Below, in pieces: positions 8,962-16,770 of a stretch of 64,000 nucleotides of DNA (its first letter is position 1; every line of letters starts with the position of its first letter). The stretch is from an uncultured Atopobium sp. GTDB lineage: Bacteria > Actinomycetota > Coriobacteriia > Coriobacteriales > Atopobiaceae. The notes below the pieces were generated by a model. The model saw only the letters and a program-made list of their open reading frames with translations, did not search any database and had not been told where the DNA came from. Location: contig CAMPVF010000009.1 of assembly GCA_946997485.1 (NCBI GenBank), forward strand, positions 1-64,000, in the 5' to 3' direction. The position numbers and the translations under genes are program-made.

Positions 8962-11024
8962 TGAAACATACCGTAAACCAGGCACATGCATGTTCAAGCG
9001 AAACAGCAACGCTGTGCGCTCACGAGCGCACAAACGCCCACGTAGACGTGCATGAAGCTACTCCTGAAACCACCAACGCCAACACGTCCGCCACCGAGCC
9101 CGCAACCACTCCCGCAACCAAGGACACGCCGCAGCGCCGCACCCGTCACATCCCGCGCGGCACTATGATGCGTCTTGCGCGTATGTGTTTTGAGTTTTAC
9201 CCCGTGCTGCTTGTTAGCATTATTGTAATTATTGTTGGTAATGCGCTGCTCACTACCGTACCCAACCTCTTTATGCAGCAGGCGTTTGTATGCCTTGAGC
9301 AGCACTGGAACGATGGTGCCTGGATGGCTGCTGCACCTGTTATTCGAGATATTACCATGTGGCTTATCATTGTGTATATTGTTACGCTTATAACCAATAT
9401 TGCGAGTACGCAAATGTGTGTGTATTTTACTGAGGGCACCATTACCAAGCTGCGCAAAAGAATGTTCAAACACATGGAGAGCCTGCCCATTTCATATTTT
9501 GATACGCATAAACACGGCGATATTATGTCGATGTATACAAACGATGTTGACGCCATTAGACAGATGCTGCTTCAGAGCTTGCCCAACCTGTTGGCTACGC
9601 TTGTGTGTATGGTTTCGCTTATTTGCATCATGATGTATTACAGCATTCCAATGATGAGCGTGGTGTGTGTGGGTGTGGTGCTTAATGTTGCTGCAACGAA
9701 GTACATTGGTTCAAAAAGCGCGCGTTACTTTTTAGCACAGCAGCGCTATGTGGGCGCGTGTGAAGGGTTTGCGCAAGAGGCAATGAGCACGCTGCGGGTG
9801 GTAAAAACATTTACGCACGAAGATCAAACGCTTGCAGCCTTTGACGCGGTAAATAACGAGCTCTACGAGGCATCACGCAAAGCACATTTGTGTGCATGTT
9901 TGCTTCCGCCTGTTATTTTTAACATTGGTAATATAACCTACGTGTTGGTTGCGCTGGCAGGAGGCATTGCGCTGCTGGTGCATATGCCAAACCTCAGCCT
10001 ATCGGGAAGTGCGCTTACGCTTGCCGTGGTAATTCCGTTTTTAAATATGACGCGGCAGTTTGTTGGACAAATTGGTCAAATTTCAAACCAAATTAATGCA
10101 ACCGTTATGGGCTTTGCGGGCATGGCACGCATATTTGCGCTGCTCGATACCCCACCTGAGCGCGATGAGGGCAGCGTGTGTTTGGTAAATACGCGCGAGC
10201 ACTGTGGCCAAATTGTCGAAACAAACCAACACACCGGCGTGTGGGCATGGAAACAGCCCGCCAGTGAGGGCACCTCGCAGCTCACTGCGCTTCGCGGTGA
10301 GGTTATCTTAGACCACGTGAACTTTTCGTACGACGGTGAGCACACCGTGCTGCACGACATTTCGATTGCGGCGCCAGCGGGTAAAAAAATTGCGTTTGTG
10401 GGCGCTACCGGTGCCGGCAAAACTACCATTACCAACCTTCTCAACCGTTTTTATGACATATCCGCAGGTACCATTAGGTATGATGGCATCAACCTTACCA
10501 GCATACAAAAGGCGGCGCTGCGCCGCTCGCTGGGCATTGTGCTGCAGGATGTACATTTGTTTACGGGTAGCGTGATGGACAATATTCGCTATGGTAATCT
10601 TGACGCCACCGATGATGAATGCATACAGGCAGCAAAGCTTACGGGCGCCGACAGTTTTATTGTGCGCTTGCCTGAGGGGTATAACACGCAGCTTACTGCA
10701 GGTGCCGCGCAGCTGAGCCAAGGTCAGCGGCAGCTTATAAGCATTGCACGTGCAGCTGTTGCCGACCCGCCCGTTATGATTTTGGACGAAGCAACAAGTT
10801 CGATAGATACGCACACCGAGGAGATTGTGCAATATGGGATGGATGCACTTATGCGAGGTAGAACTACCTTTGTTATTGCTCACCGGTTGTCGACGGTGCG
10901 CAATGCCGACGAAATTATCGTGCTCGACCACGGCAGAATTATTGAGCGCGGCTCGCACGCTGAGCTTTTGAAACAGAAGGGCGTGTATTACCAGCTGTAT
11001 ACCGGTGCGTTTGAGCTTGAATAG
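8961..11024 (+). CDS. ABC exporter half-transporter, partner subunit with canonical catalytic residues
   Basis: A 687-residue half-transporter with an Ala/Thr-rich N-terminal extension of about 55 residues, a six-helix membrane domain and a C-terminal nucleotide-binding domain. Walker A is GATGAGKTT (from residue 481). Walker B has the catalytic Glu610 (LDEATSSID), and the switch His641 is present (IAHRLST). Its signature is LSQGQ (585-589) instead of LSGGQ. Since this signature faces the degenerate Walker motifs of the partner, the pair should hold one inactive and one active ATP site. GGAGGTG precedes the ATG. Drugs, lipids or peptides are possible cargoes; nothing here decides between them. 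Confidence 0.9.
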   Translation: MKHTVNQAHACSSETATLCAHERTNAHVDVHEATPETTNANTSATEPATTPATKDTPQRRTRHIPRGTMMRLARMCFEFYPVLLVSIIVIIVGNALLTTVPNLFMQQAFVCLEQHWNDGAWMAAAPVIRDITMWLIIVYIVTLITNIASTQMCVYFTEGTITKLRKRMFKHMESLPISYFDTHKHGDIMSMYTNDVDAIRQMLLQSLPNLLATLVCMVSLICIMMYYSIPMMSVVCVGVVLNVAATKYIGSKSARYFLAQQRYVGACEGFAQEAMSTLRVVKTFTHEDQTLAAFDAVNNELYEASRKAHLCACLLPPVIFNIGNITYVLVALAGGIALLVHMPNLSLSGSALTLAVVIPFLNMTRQFVGQIGQISNQINATVMGFAGMARIFALLDTPPERDEGSVCLVNTREHCGQIVETNQHTGVWAWKQPASEGTSQLTALRGEVILDHVNFSYDGEHTVLHDISIAAPAGKKIAFVGATGAGKTTITNLLNRFYDISAGTIRYDGINLTSIQKAALRRSLGIVLQDVHLFTGSVMDNIRYGNLDATDDECIQAAKLTGADSFIVRLPEGYNTQLTAGAAQLSQGQRQLISIARAAVADPPVMILDEATSSIDTHTEEIVQYGMDALMRGRTTFVIAHRLSTVRNADEIIVLDHGRIIERGSHAELLKQKGVYYQLYTGAFELE

Positions 11025-11166
11025 GGCTTGTGGGTGGCGCAGATGCATGCGCGCGTCCGCACCCGCACGCCGCAACTCCACACACGGCATACGCCCGCGC
11101 CCGCACCCGCACGCCGCGTCCGCACCCGCGCGCGTCCGCGCGGCCATATGCCGTGTACTTTTAGCA
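11025..11166. repeat. GC-rich degenerate CCGCACCCGCACGCCGC repeats
   Basis: The units CCGCACCCGCACGCCGC and CGCGTCCGC recur several times between about 11048 and 11142. No start or ribosome binding site makes any of the short overlapping frames credible as a gene. Confidence 0.5.
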
Positions 11167-11190
11167 GCCAGCATGCGTGGCTATTTAATC

Positions 11191-11221
11191 TTGCGCCACA
11201 GTGCGGTAAACTTAGTATAAT
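11191..11221 (+). promoter_or_regulatory. Candidate promoter for the YtxH gene
   Basis: A perfect TATAAT at 11216-11221 lies 46 bases before the start codon. TTGCGC at 11191-11196 could be the -35 element, at a slightly long 19-base spacing. Confidence 0.45.
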
Positions 11222-11266
11222 TATGCGCAAACTAACGCTCGTTATGAGTATCACTAAGGAGGAACC

Positions 11267-11665
11267 ATGAGTACAAAGGGAACACTCGGATTTATAGCGG
11301 GTAGCATTGTGGGCATTGCCGCTGGCGTTGCAGTGGGCGTGTTGCTGGCACCTCGTTCGGGCGAAGAAAGCCGTGCTATGGCAGCCGACGCTATCAACGA
11401 CGCGTGGGACAACGCGCGCGACAGCTACGAGCGCAATTCAAGTCGTGTTTCATGCAAAATTAATGCTATGCGTCCTGCTATTGATGCTACAACCGATGAG
11501 CTGCGTGCAAAGGTAGATAGGGCACGTGAGCGCATGGATATGCTCCGCAGTTCGCTTACCGAAGCCGTAAGCAGCGCTGTTGCTCAGGATGCAAGCGATG
11601 CCGATGCCGCACATGGCGAAGGTGCTCATATCGAAGTAGTAGAGCCCACTAACGTTTCTGCATAA
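11267..11665 (+). CDS. YtxH domain-containing protein
   Basis: A 132-residue protein that begins with a glycine-rich hydrophobic segment (LGFIAGSIVGIAAGVAVGVL) followed directly by APRSGEESR. This is the hallmark arrangement of YtxH/gas-vesicle-like small proteins, which are membrane-anchored and often linked to stress. The rest is helical and charged. AAGGAGGAACC precedes the ATG. A PRC-barrel gene follows after 20 bases, so the two probably form one transcript. No catalytic function is expected. Confidence 0.8.
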   Translation: MSTKGTLGFIAGSIVGIAAGVAVGVLLAPRSGEESRAMAADAINDAWDNARDSYERNSSRVSCKINAMRPAIDATTDELRAKVDRARERMDMLRSSLTEAVSSAVAQDASDADAAHGEGAHIEVVEPTNVSA

Positions 11666-11685
11666 TACCAGTTGGACGTTGTATT

Positions 11686-12510
11686 GTGCCTACTATTACC
11701 ATTTCAAAACTGATAGGCGCGCGTGTGTTTTGCCTGCGCAAGCACGATAAACGCACGGCGCGCTCTTCCTTTACACCACAATCAAATAACGCACCCGCAC
11801 AAGCACAAAACGAAGCCGCGGTGTCTAAAGAGCACCCCAAGGAGCTTGGTCGCGTGCATTATGCGGTATTTAGTGCCGACGCGCGCACGCTGCTCGGCTT
11901 TTTTGTTAAGCGCAAAGACGTGCTTGGCATGGTAAAGCTGCGCGACGCATTTGTTGCGCTTGATGGTATTGCTGCGCGCGGCAATGAGCTGTACGTTAAA
12001 CAAGACGCCATGTATCACGACGCCGCTGCACAAAAGCGTCTCACGTCGTCGTGGGATACCTGCCTTATGCTGCAGGGTATGGACGTTGTTACCACTAATG
12101 GCGAGGAGCTTGGGCACATTATTGATGTTGCGGTTCACATGCCACAGGGTGCGGTTGTTGAGTTTCACATAAACGACGGTGGCGTTGCAACTGCTATGGT
12201 GGGGCACATACGTGCGCCTCAGTCTAGCTTTGTTGCGTATGATAACGGCCATGTAGTGCTTAACGACGCGCAGGTTGGTCGCAATTTAAGTGGTGGTCTT
12301 GCAGGTAAGGCGGGCGTTGGCTATGCAAAAGCCAAGGTTGAGGGCAAAAAACTCGCCCATGTTGTAGCACAAAAGATAGACGAAGTTGCCCCCGCCGATG
12401 TGCGCGACGAAACGGTGCGCGATGCTGGCCGCGCCGTTGGAAAACAGCTAGGCAAATCGAAGCGCATGTTTGGTAGTTTTATCGACGAATTTAATAAGGC
12501 ATCTAAGTAA
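11686..12510 (+). CDS. PRC-barrel domain protein
   Basis: A 274-residue protein with two PRC-barrel-like segments. The first is near the N-terminus (ISKLIGARVFCL, then LGRVHYAVFSADARTLLGF). The second is at about 120-195 (MQGMDVVTTNGEELGHII-like turn, then GAVVEFHIND). PRC barrels occur in the ribosome-maturation factor RimM and in sporulation-related and photosynthetic-reaction-centre proteins; the role here is unknown. The C-terminus is an amphipathic Lys/Ala-rich helix. The GTG start has only a weak upstream GGA, so the exact N-terminus is uncertain. It follows the YtxH gene and converges with the Nramp-type gene across a 55-base gap. Confidence 0.65.
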   Translation: MPTITISKLIGARVFCLRKHDKRTARSSFTPQSNNAPAQAQNEAAVSKEHPKELGRVHYAVFSADARTLLGFFVKRKDVLGMVKLRDAFVALDGIAARGNELYVKQDAMYHDAAAQKRLTSSWDTCLMLQGMDVVTTNGEELGHIIDVAVHMPQGAVVEFHINDGGVATAMVGHIRAPQSSFVAYDNGHVVLNDAQVGRNLSGGLAGKAGVGYAKAKVEGKKLAHVVAQKIDEVAPADVRDETVRDAGRAVGKQLGKSKRMFGSFIDEFNKASK

Positions 12511-12554
12511 GCTGCTTGCGCGTGCGAATAGCCTGGTCATACCCCATGCCTAAT

Positions 12555-12566
12555 GCACCATGGTGC
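12555..12566. repeat. 12-bp perfect palindrome between convergent genes
   Basis: GCACCATGGTGC is self-complementary and touches the stop codon of the minus-strand transporter gene. It may help end transcription from both sides, although no T run follows. Confidence 0.35.
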
Positions 12567-13912
12567 TAATACCCCATAACCTCCATGGCAAACATAATAA
12601 TCGTAAGAATGGTTACGCTTACAATAGTAAACCAGGTAAGCAGCGTCCAGGCGTGCGTGTTGGCATATTTGCCCATAATAAAGCTGTCTTGCGCAATGTG
12701 CACCATGCATAGCAGCAACACAGGAAGCAAAATACCATTAATGACCTGCGCCACCATCATAATGCCAAATAAATCGATATTTGGAATAAGCACAACCACT
12801 ACAGAAATAATCAAAATGGCAGTAATAATGCCGCGATATGCAGGGGCTTCTTGCCATGAGCAGTCGCTGCCGCGCTCCCAACCAAATGCTTCGCAAATAC
12901 CGCTTGCCGTAATGCCAGGTAGCACGCATGCGGCCAAAAACGACGCGCCAATAAGACCTGTACCAAACAGTATGGTTGCGTAGTCGCCTGCAAGCGGGGC
13001 TAACGCAATGGCGGCATCCTCGGCGGTGGTTACCACAATGCCCGCGCGGTAAAGTACGGCTCCCGTTACTAAGATAATAAACCAGCTAATGGCCGATGCC
13101 ACTACAGCTCCGGTAATGGTGTCTATACGCTGGTAGGGGATGTCTTCCTCGCGCGCATTTTTGTCAACAACATTTGATTGAGCAAGAAAAATCATCCAAG
13201 GCGCAATGGTGGTACCCACGTTAGCTACCAGCAGTGATAGGTATTGCGGATGGAGCGTAATTTGCGGAATGATGGTGTCGTGCAGTGCATGCGACCAATC
13301 GGGCGCAACCATAAAGCCGGCGATAACGTAGGTTAGAAACACACAGCTAATGGCAAGCAATATTTTTTCGATAGAGCGATAACTACCTGTCATGGTAAGC
13401 ACCCAAATAAAGAGGGCGCTAAGCGGGACCGAGACGCCAATGGGTATGCCAAACAGTGCCATGCCCGAGGCAATGCCAGCAAATTCGGACAGCGTAACGG
13501 TTGTGTTTGAGATAAGAAGCGCAATCATAGCGATGGCGCTTTTGCGGATACCAAACTGTTCGCGAATAAGCGACGCAAAGCCTTTACCGGTAACGCACCC
13601 CATGCGAGCTGCGGTTTCTTGCACCACAATGAGCAAAAAGCACATGATGGGAACCGTCCACAGCTGACCAAATCCAAACAGAGCACCGGCGTTTGAATAG
13701 GTTGCAACGCCGCCGGCATCGGCGCCTGCTAGTGCGGCCACCATGCCCGGACCCATTGCCAACAGCACGCGTCGTGCGTTAAGGCGATGGCGTTGCTTGT
13801 GCGGCTTTTGGGTTGGTTGTGCCGGTTGCGCCTGCACGCTGCCCGGCTGCGGCTGCGTTTGCGCTGCTTGAGGCTGGTGTTGCTGCTGAGATTGTTGGGG
13901 CTTCTCTGCCAT
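12566..13912 (-). CDS. Nramp-family transporter of the magnesium-type (NRMT-like) branch
   Basis: A 448-residue polytopic membrane protein with a Gln/Pro-rich cytosolic leader (1-45) and about 11 hydrophobic segments in the Nramp (SLC11) pattern. In canonical Mn2+/Fe2+ transporters helix 1 has DPGN and helix 6 has MPHN. Here they read DAGG (65-68) and APWM (237-240), so the metal-selective Met and the Asn are lost. Such changes define Nramp-related Mg2+ transporters; the best studied is from Eggerthella lenta. The ATG starts one base after the stop codon of the upstream MgtE-like gene, and GGGGGT serves as ribosome binding site, so the genes are translationally coupled. Mg2+ uptake is inferred. 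Confidence 0.85.
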   Translation of the reverse strand: MAEKPQQSQQQHQPQAAQTQPQPGSVQAQPAQPTQKPHKQRHRLNARRVLLAMGPGMVAALAGADAGGVATYSNAGALFGFGQLWTVPIMCFLLIVVQETAARMGCVTGKGFASLIREQFGIRKSAIAMIALLISNTTVTLSEFAGIASGMALFGIPIGVSVPLSALFIWVLTMTGSYRSIEKILLAISCVFLTYVIAGFMVAPDWSHALHDTIIPQITLHPQYLSLLVANVGTTIAPWMIFLAQSNVVDKNAREEDIPYQRIDTITGAVVASAISWFIILVTGAVLYRAGIVVTTAEDAAIALAPLAGDYATILFGTGLIGASFLAACVLPGITASGICEAFGWERGSDCSWQEAPAYRGIITAILIISVVVVLIPNIDLFGIMMVAQVINGILLPVLLLCMVHIAQDSFIMGKYANTHAWTLLTWFTIVSVTILTIIMFAMEVMGY

Positions 13913-13913
13913 A

Positions 13914-15794
13914 TTACCCCCACACAATCGTTGGAATAATGGCGAGCACGCACGCAATGTACACGCAGCAGCTTATTGCCATCGACATGCTTGACAGTGC
14001 AAAACCCGAGGTATCGAGGTTGCGCGCGTCGCGCATGCGCAGCACTTTAAGATAAATGGGCGCGGTGATAAACGACAACGCAACGCTTACCATGCTCGCG
14101 ATAAAGCAGACAACAAGCGAGTTTGCGGTATTGAGCATGCCAAGCTCCTCAGTAAAGGCTTGGAACACCAGCATAAACAACATAAAGAGCACCACAAACA
14201 CGAGTGCAATACCAATGCATTTTACAAAAAAGCCCAGGTCGGATGGGGTAGAGGGGTCGTCGGGGTCGTTTTCGAGATAAAAATTGGTAACGTGTGAAAT
14301 TGACGTGTCGGCAAGTATGAGGCACACGGGCGCCATAAGCGTGGAGCATAAAAGCGTGAGGTCAAAGGATGTTTTCATATAGAGTGCTGGCGCAATAAAC
14401 GGCAGCTTGCCCAGGGTGCATCCAAGCAGTGCGCAGGCGCAAATGAGCCACGCGCACATCCAGTTGGTGTGACGCCACAGCCACACAAGGGCACTGCGCG
14501 AGCGGGAGCCTTCGCCGTCGGCAGAGCTTGCACCTGCAATTTGCAGGTCTTCCTCGTGTTCTTCTTCCATAACATCAAGCGCGTCGTCTACGGTAACAAT
14601 GCCAAGCAGGCGTTTGTTGTCGTCGCACACGGGCATGGCCAGCAGGTTGTATTTGGCAATATTCTCGGCCACTTCTTCCTGGTCGTCGTCGGGGCTTACA
14701 CAAATAACGTCGCTTGCGGCGATGTCTTTGAGCACGGTAGTGCTTTCGTTCACAATAAGTTGGTTGAGCGTAACCACTCCTACCAGGCGTTTCTCGTCGT
14801 CTTCAAGGTACACATAGTGAACTGTTTCGAAGTCCTCGTCGAGCGACTTAAGCACTTCTGCTGCATCGGCAACCGTTTTTTGTTCGTTAAGACACACCAC
14901 TTCCGACGTCATAATACGTCCGGCGGTGTCCTCGCGATAGCCCAAAAGTTGGCGAATAGCTTTGCGCTCTTTTACACCCATAAGCCGCAGCAGCTTTTCT
15001 GCTTTGTCGTAATCGAGCTCACTTACCAGCTCGGCGGCGTCGTCGGGGTCCATTTCGCTTAACATACGCGATGCATCTTTTTCGGGCAGCTCGTCCATAA
15101 TTTCGGCGGCCATGGTATCGTCGTCAAACTCCGCCATAGCATCTGCTGCGCGCTCGTCGTCTAGCTGCGCAAACACCTGGCCGCGCAGGCGCGGGTCGAG
15201 GCGCTCCAAAATGTCGGCAATGTCGGCAGGGTGCAGTCCGTCAAGCGTTTTGTGCGAAACGCTCAGCTTTACCTCAGACAAGTTGCGGTCGAGCAGGTCC
15301 ATGTAGTTCCACGCGATAATTTTTTCGGGAAGCGGCTTTCCCATTGCTTTCGCAATGGCAAGCGCAAGAGTTTCAAGTGCGGGCGAAAGTGAACGCAAAA
15401 TACCGCGTATGCCCACCTCAGCACCCAAAAGACGCAGCTGCGCCCAGCTTGTATCCGAGAGTTTAAGGTCGTTTACGCGCACAATGCACATGCCGCGCGT
15501 ATCTACAATTTGCTTATTAAGCAGGTCGCGTGCAATAAGAACCTCGTCGGGCTGCAGGTAAGAAAAACGAATGTCGGTTGAAATAACCTTAAGGTGAATT
15601 TCCGATTCGGAGTAGCTTTCTACATATTTGCGCCACGAAATCATAAATGGCGTTTTACCAGGGCCTTCAACAGCAAGTGCGGTAATGCGTGGGAACACTT
15701 CGCCCGTAGCAATACCTAGGTCGTTAACACGGCCTATCTTGGTTCCGTTGGCGTCGAAAACAGGATTGCCAAGAAGTTGAGAGAGGTAAATCAT
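13914..15794 (-). CDS. MgtE-like protein: PRC barrel, MgtE N domain, CBS pair, divergent membrane domain
   Basis: A 626-residue protein. Residues 1-150 hold PRC-barrel-like segments (LGNPVFDANGTKIGRV). About 185-295 is the MgtE N-terminal helical domain (LHPADIADILERLDP, DDAAELVSELDYDKAEKLL). About 298-425 is a CBS pair (GRIMTSEVVCLNEQKTVADA), and 440-626 contains five hydrophobic helices. In MgtE channels the N and CBS domains sense cytosolic Mg2+. The membrane part has the MgtE helix count, but I find no GNxGTQ-type pore motif; the matching place reads LADTSISHVTNF. The ATG follows AAGGAGCG. It sits immediately upstream of the Nramp-type transporter, which suggests a regulatory or accessory role rather than an ordinary MgtE channel. 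Confidence 0.75.
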   Translation of the reverse strand: MIYLSQLLGNPVFDANGTKIGRVNDLGIATGEVFPRITALAVEGPGKTPFMISWRKYVESYSESEIHLKVISTDIRFSYLQPDEVLIARDLLNKQIVDTRGMCIVRVNDLKLSDTSWAQLRLLGAEVGIRGILRSLSPALETLALAIAKAMGKPLPEKIIAWNYMDLLDRNLSEVKLSVSHKTLDGLHPADIADILERLDPRLRGQVFAQLDDERAADAMAEFDDDTMAAEIMDELPEKDASRMLSEMDPDDAAELVSELDYDKAEKLLRLMGVKERKAIRQLLGYREDTAGRIMTSEVVCLNEQKTVADAAEVLKSLDEDFETVHYVYLEDDEKRLVGVVTLNQLIVNESTTVLKDIAASDVICVSPDDDQEEVAENIAKYNLLAMPVCDDNKRLLGIVTVDDALDVMEEEHEEDLQIAGASSADGEGSRSRSALVWLWRHTNWMCAWLICACALLGCTLGKLPFIAPALYMKTSFDLTLLCSTLMAPVCLILADTSISHVTNFYLENDPDDPSTPSDLGFFVKCIGIALVFVVLFMLFMLVFQAFTEELGMLNTANSLVVCFIASMVSVALSFITAPIYLKVLRMRDARNLDTSGFALSSMSMAISCCVYIACVLAIIPTIVWG

Positions 15795-15823
15795 ACAGCG
15801 CTCCTTATGCATCGGCGTCGCGC

Positions 15824-15864
15824 ATTGCATGTACGCTAGATATATTGCATGTACGCTAGATATA
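15824..15864. repeat. 20-bp tandem repeat upstream of the magnesium-type operon
   Basis: ATTGCATGTACGCTAGATAT is present twice head to tail with no spacer, beginning 30 bases upstream of the MgtE-like start codon. It lies where promoter or leader sequences of that minus-strand operon should be, so it could hold a regulator site. Confidence 0.6.
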
Positions 15865-15990
15865 CAGATAACCTATCTGCAGCGTAATAGTCTACAGATG
15901 TAAGGCGCCTATTAAGCTTGCGTGAGGTGTGCAAACTAAACAGATACAACTTATTTTACACGTGTTTGGACGTATGATGCAAAGTGAGTG

Positions 15991-16443
15991 CTAGAGTTCG
16001 ATAATTTCTGCAGACTCTACAACGCCGTCGCTGGTGTATATGCGCCCCATGGTGGCACCGCGCGCGCTACGCGGGTAGGTAGTGCTGCCCGGATTCATAA
16101 CCAGGGTGTTTGTTTTGCTATCGCGTTCAACAAATGGTACATGTGTGTGACCACAAATGGCAACGTCGCATACCACCAGGTCGAGACGCTCGCGATAGTG
16201 ACACACCTGCCAGCGCAAGCCACTTAAAAAGAATTTGGTGAACGATGTTACTGATGGGCCATAATCAAAACAAAAGTCGTTGTTGCCTTTTGCCATATAA
16301 AACGGAGCCATAGTTGAGAGCACCCGAAAATCGGTAAGCGAGCACATGTCGCCCGCGTGCACAATGGCATCCGCGCCTTTAAGCTGCGCCATAAGCTCGT
16401 CACTTAAGGTGCCGTGGGTATCAGAAATGATGTCGATGCGCAT
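15991..16443 (-). CDS. YfcE/MJ0936-type metallophosphoesterase
   Basis: A 150-residue calcineurin-like phosphoesterase of the small bacterial phosphodiesterase family. Metal-binding motifs are present in order: SDTHG (Asp8, His10), HAGDM, KGNND and CGHTH, followed by MNPGSTTYPR. Family members hydrolyse phosphodiesters with Mn2+ or similar ions; the physiological substrate is usually unknown. The length is normal. AAGGAGCGTCT precedes the ATG. It lies upstream of, and on the same strand as, the MgtE-like gene, but about 200 bases separate them. Confidence 0.85.
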   Translation of the reverse strand: MRIDIISDTHGTLSDELMAQLKGADAIVHAGDMCSLTDFRVLSTMAPFYMAKGNNDFCFDYGPSVTSFTKFFLSGLRWQVCHYRERLDLVVCDVAICGHTHVPFVERDSKTNTLVMNPGSTTYPRSARGATMGRIYTSDGVVESAEIIEL

Positions 16444-16770
16444 AGACGCTCCTTAGAACACGATGCTAGTAATTTGTTCTTACTAAAGGTACAATATCCT
16501 TGAGCCATGTGTTGTTCCTCCTTTTTAATTTTTTGGTACAAATTAAATTATAGCTAAGGGAAGGGCACGTGGCTCTTTTTTTGTCCCGCGATTTTACACC
16601 ATGGACGTTACTCATTTTTGAGACTAAACGCTGGTTGGCAACTCGAAATAAAAAGGTGGAAATCCACCCTAATTTTTTACCTATTGTTGATTAGATGCCC
16701 GATATGTGGTACAACAAACTCGAAATAAAAAGGTGGAAATCCACCTAAATTTTTCGTGAGAGGTAGCTCT
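16444..16770. other. AT-rich intergenic region carrying palindromic direct repeats
   Basis: The DNA becomes clearly AT-rich here and remains so through the next gene. It holds two copies of a 29-base repeat (listed separately). No gene is seen. Confidence 0.6.
16640..16745. repeat. Two 29-bp direct repeats with palindromic core
   Basis: Copies at 16640-16668 and 16717-16745 are identical and start 77 bases apart. Each contains an A run, then GGTGG-AAAT-CCACC, which can fold as a hairpin, and is followed by a T-rich stretch. They could be bidirectional terminators insulating the next gene, operator sites, or ends of a small mobile insert. Confidence 0.75.

Noticed and set aside
16640..16745. 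CRISPR array
   Set aside because: Only two repeat copies with one 48-base spacer are present, the core is a terminator-like palindrome, and there are no cas genes.
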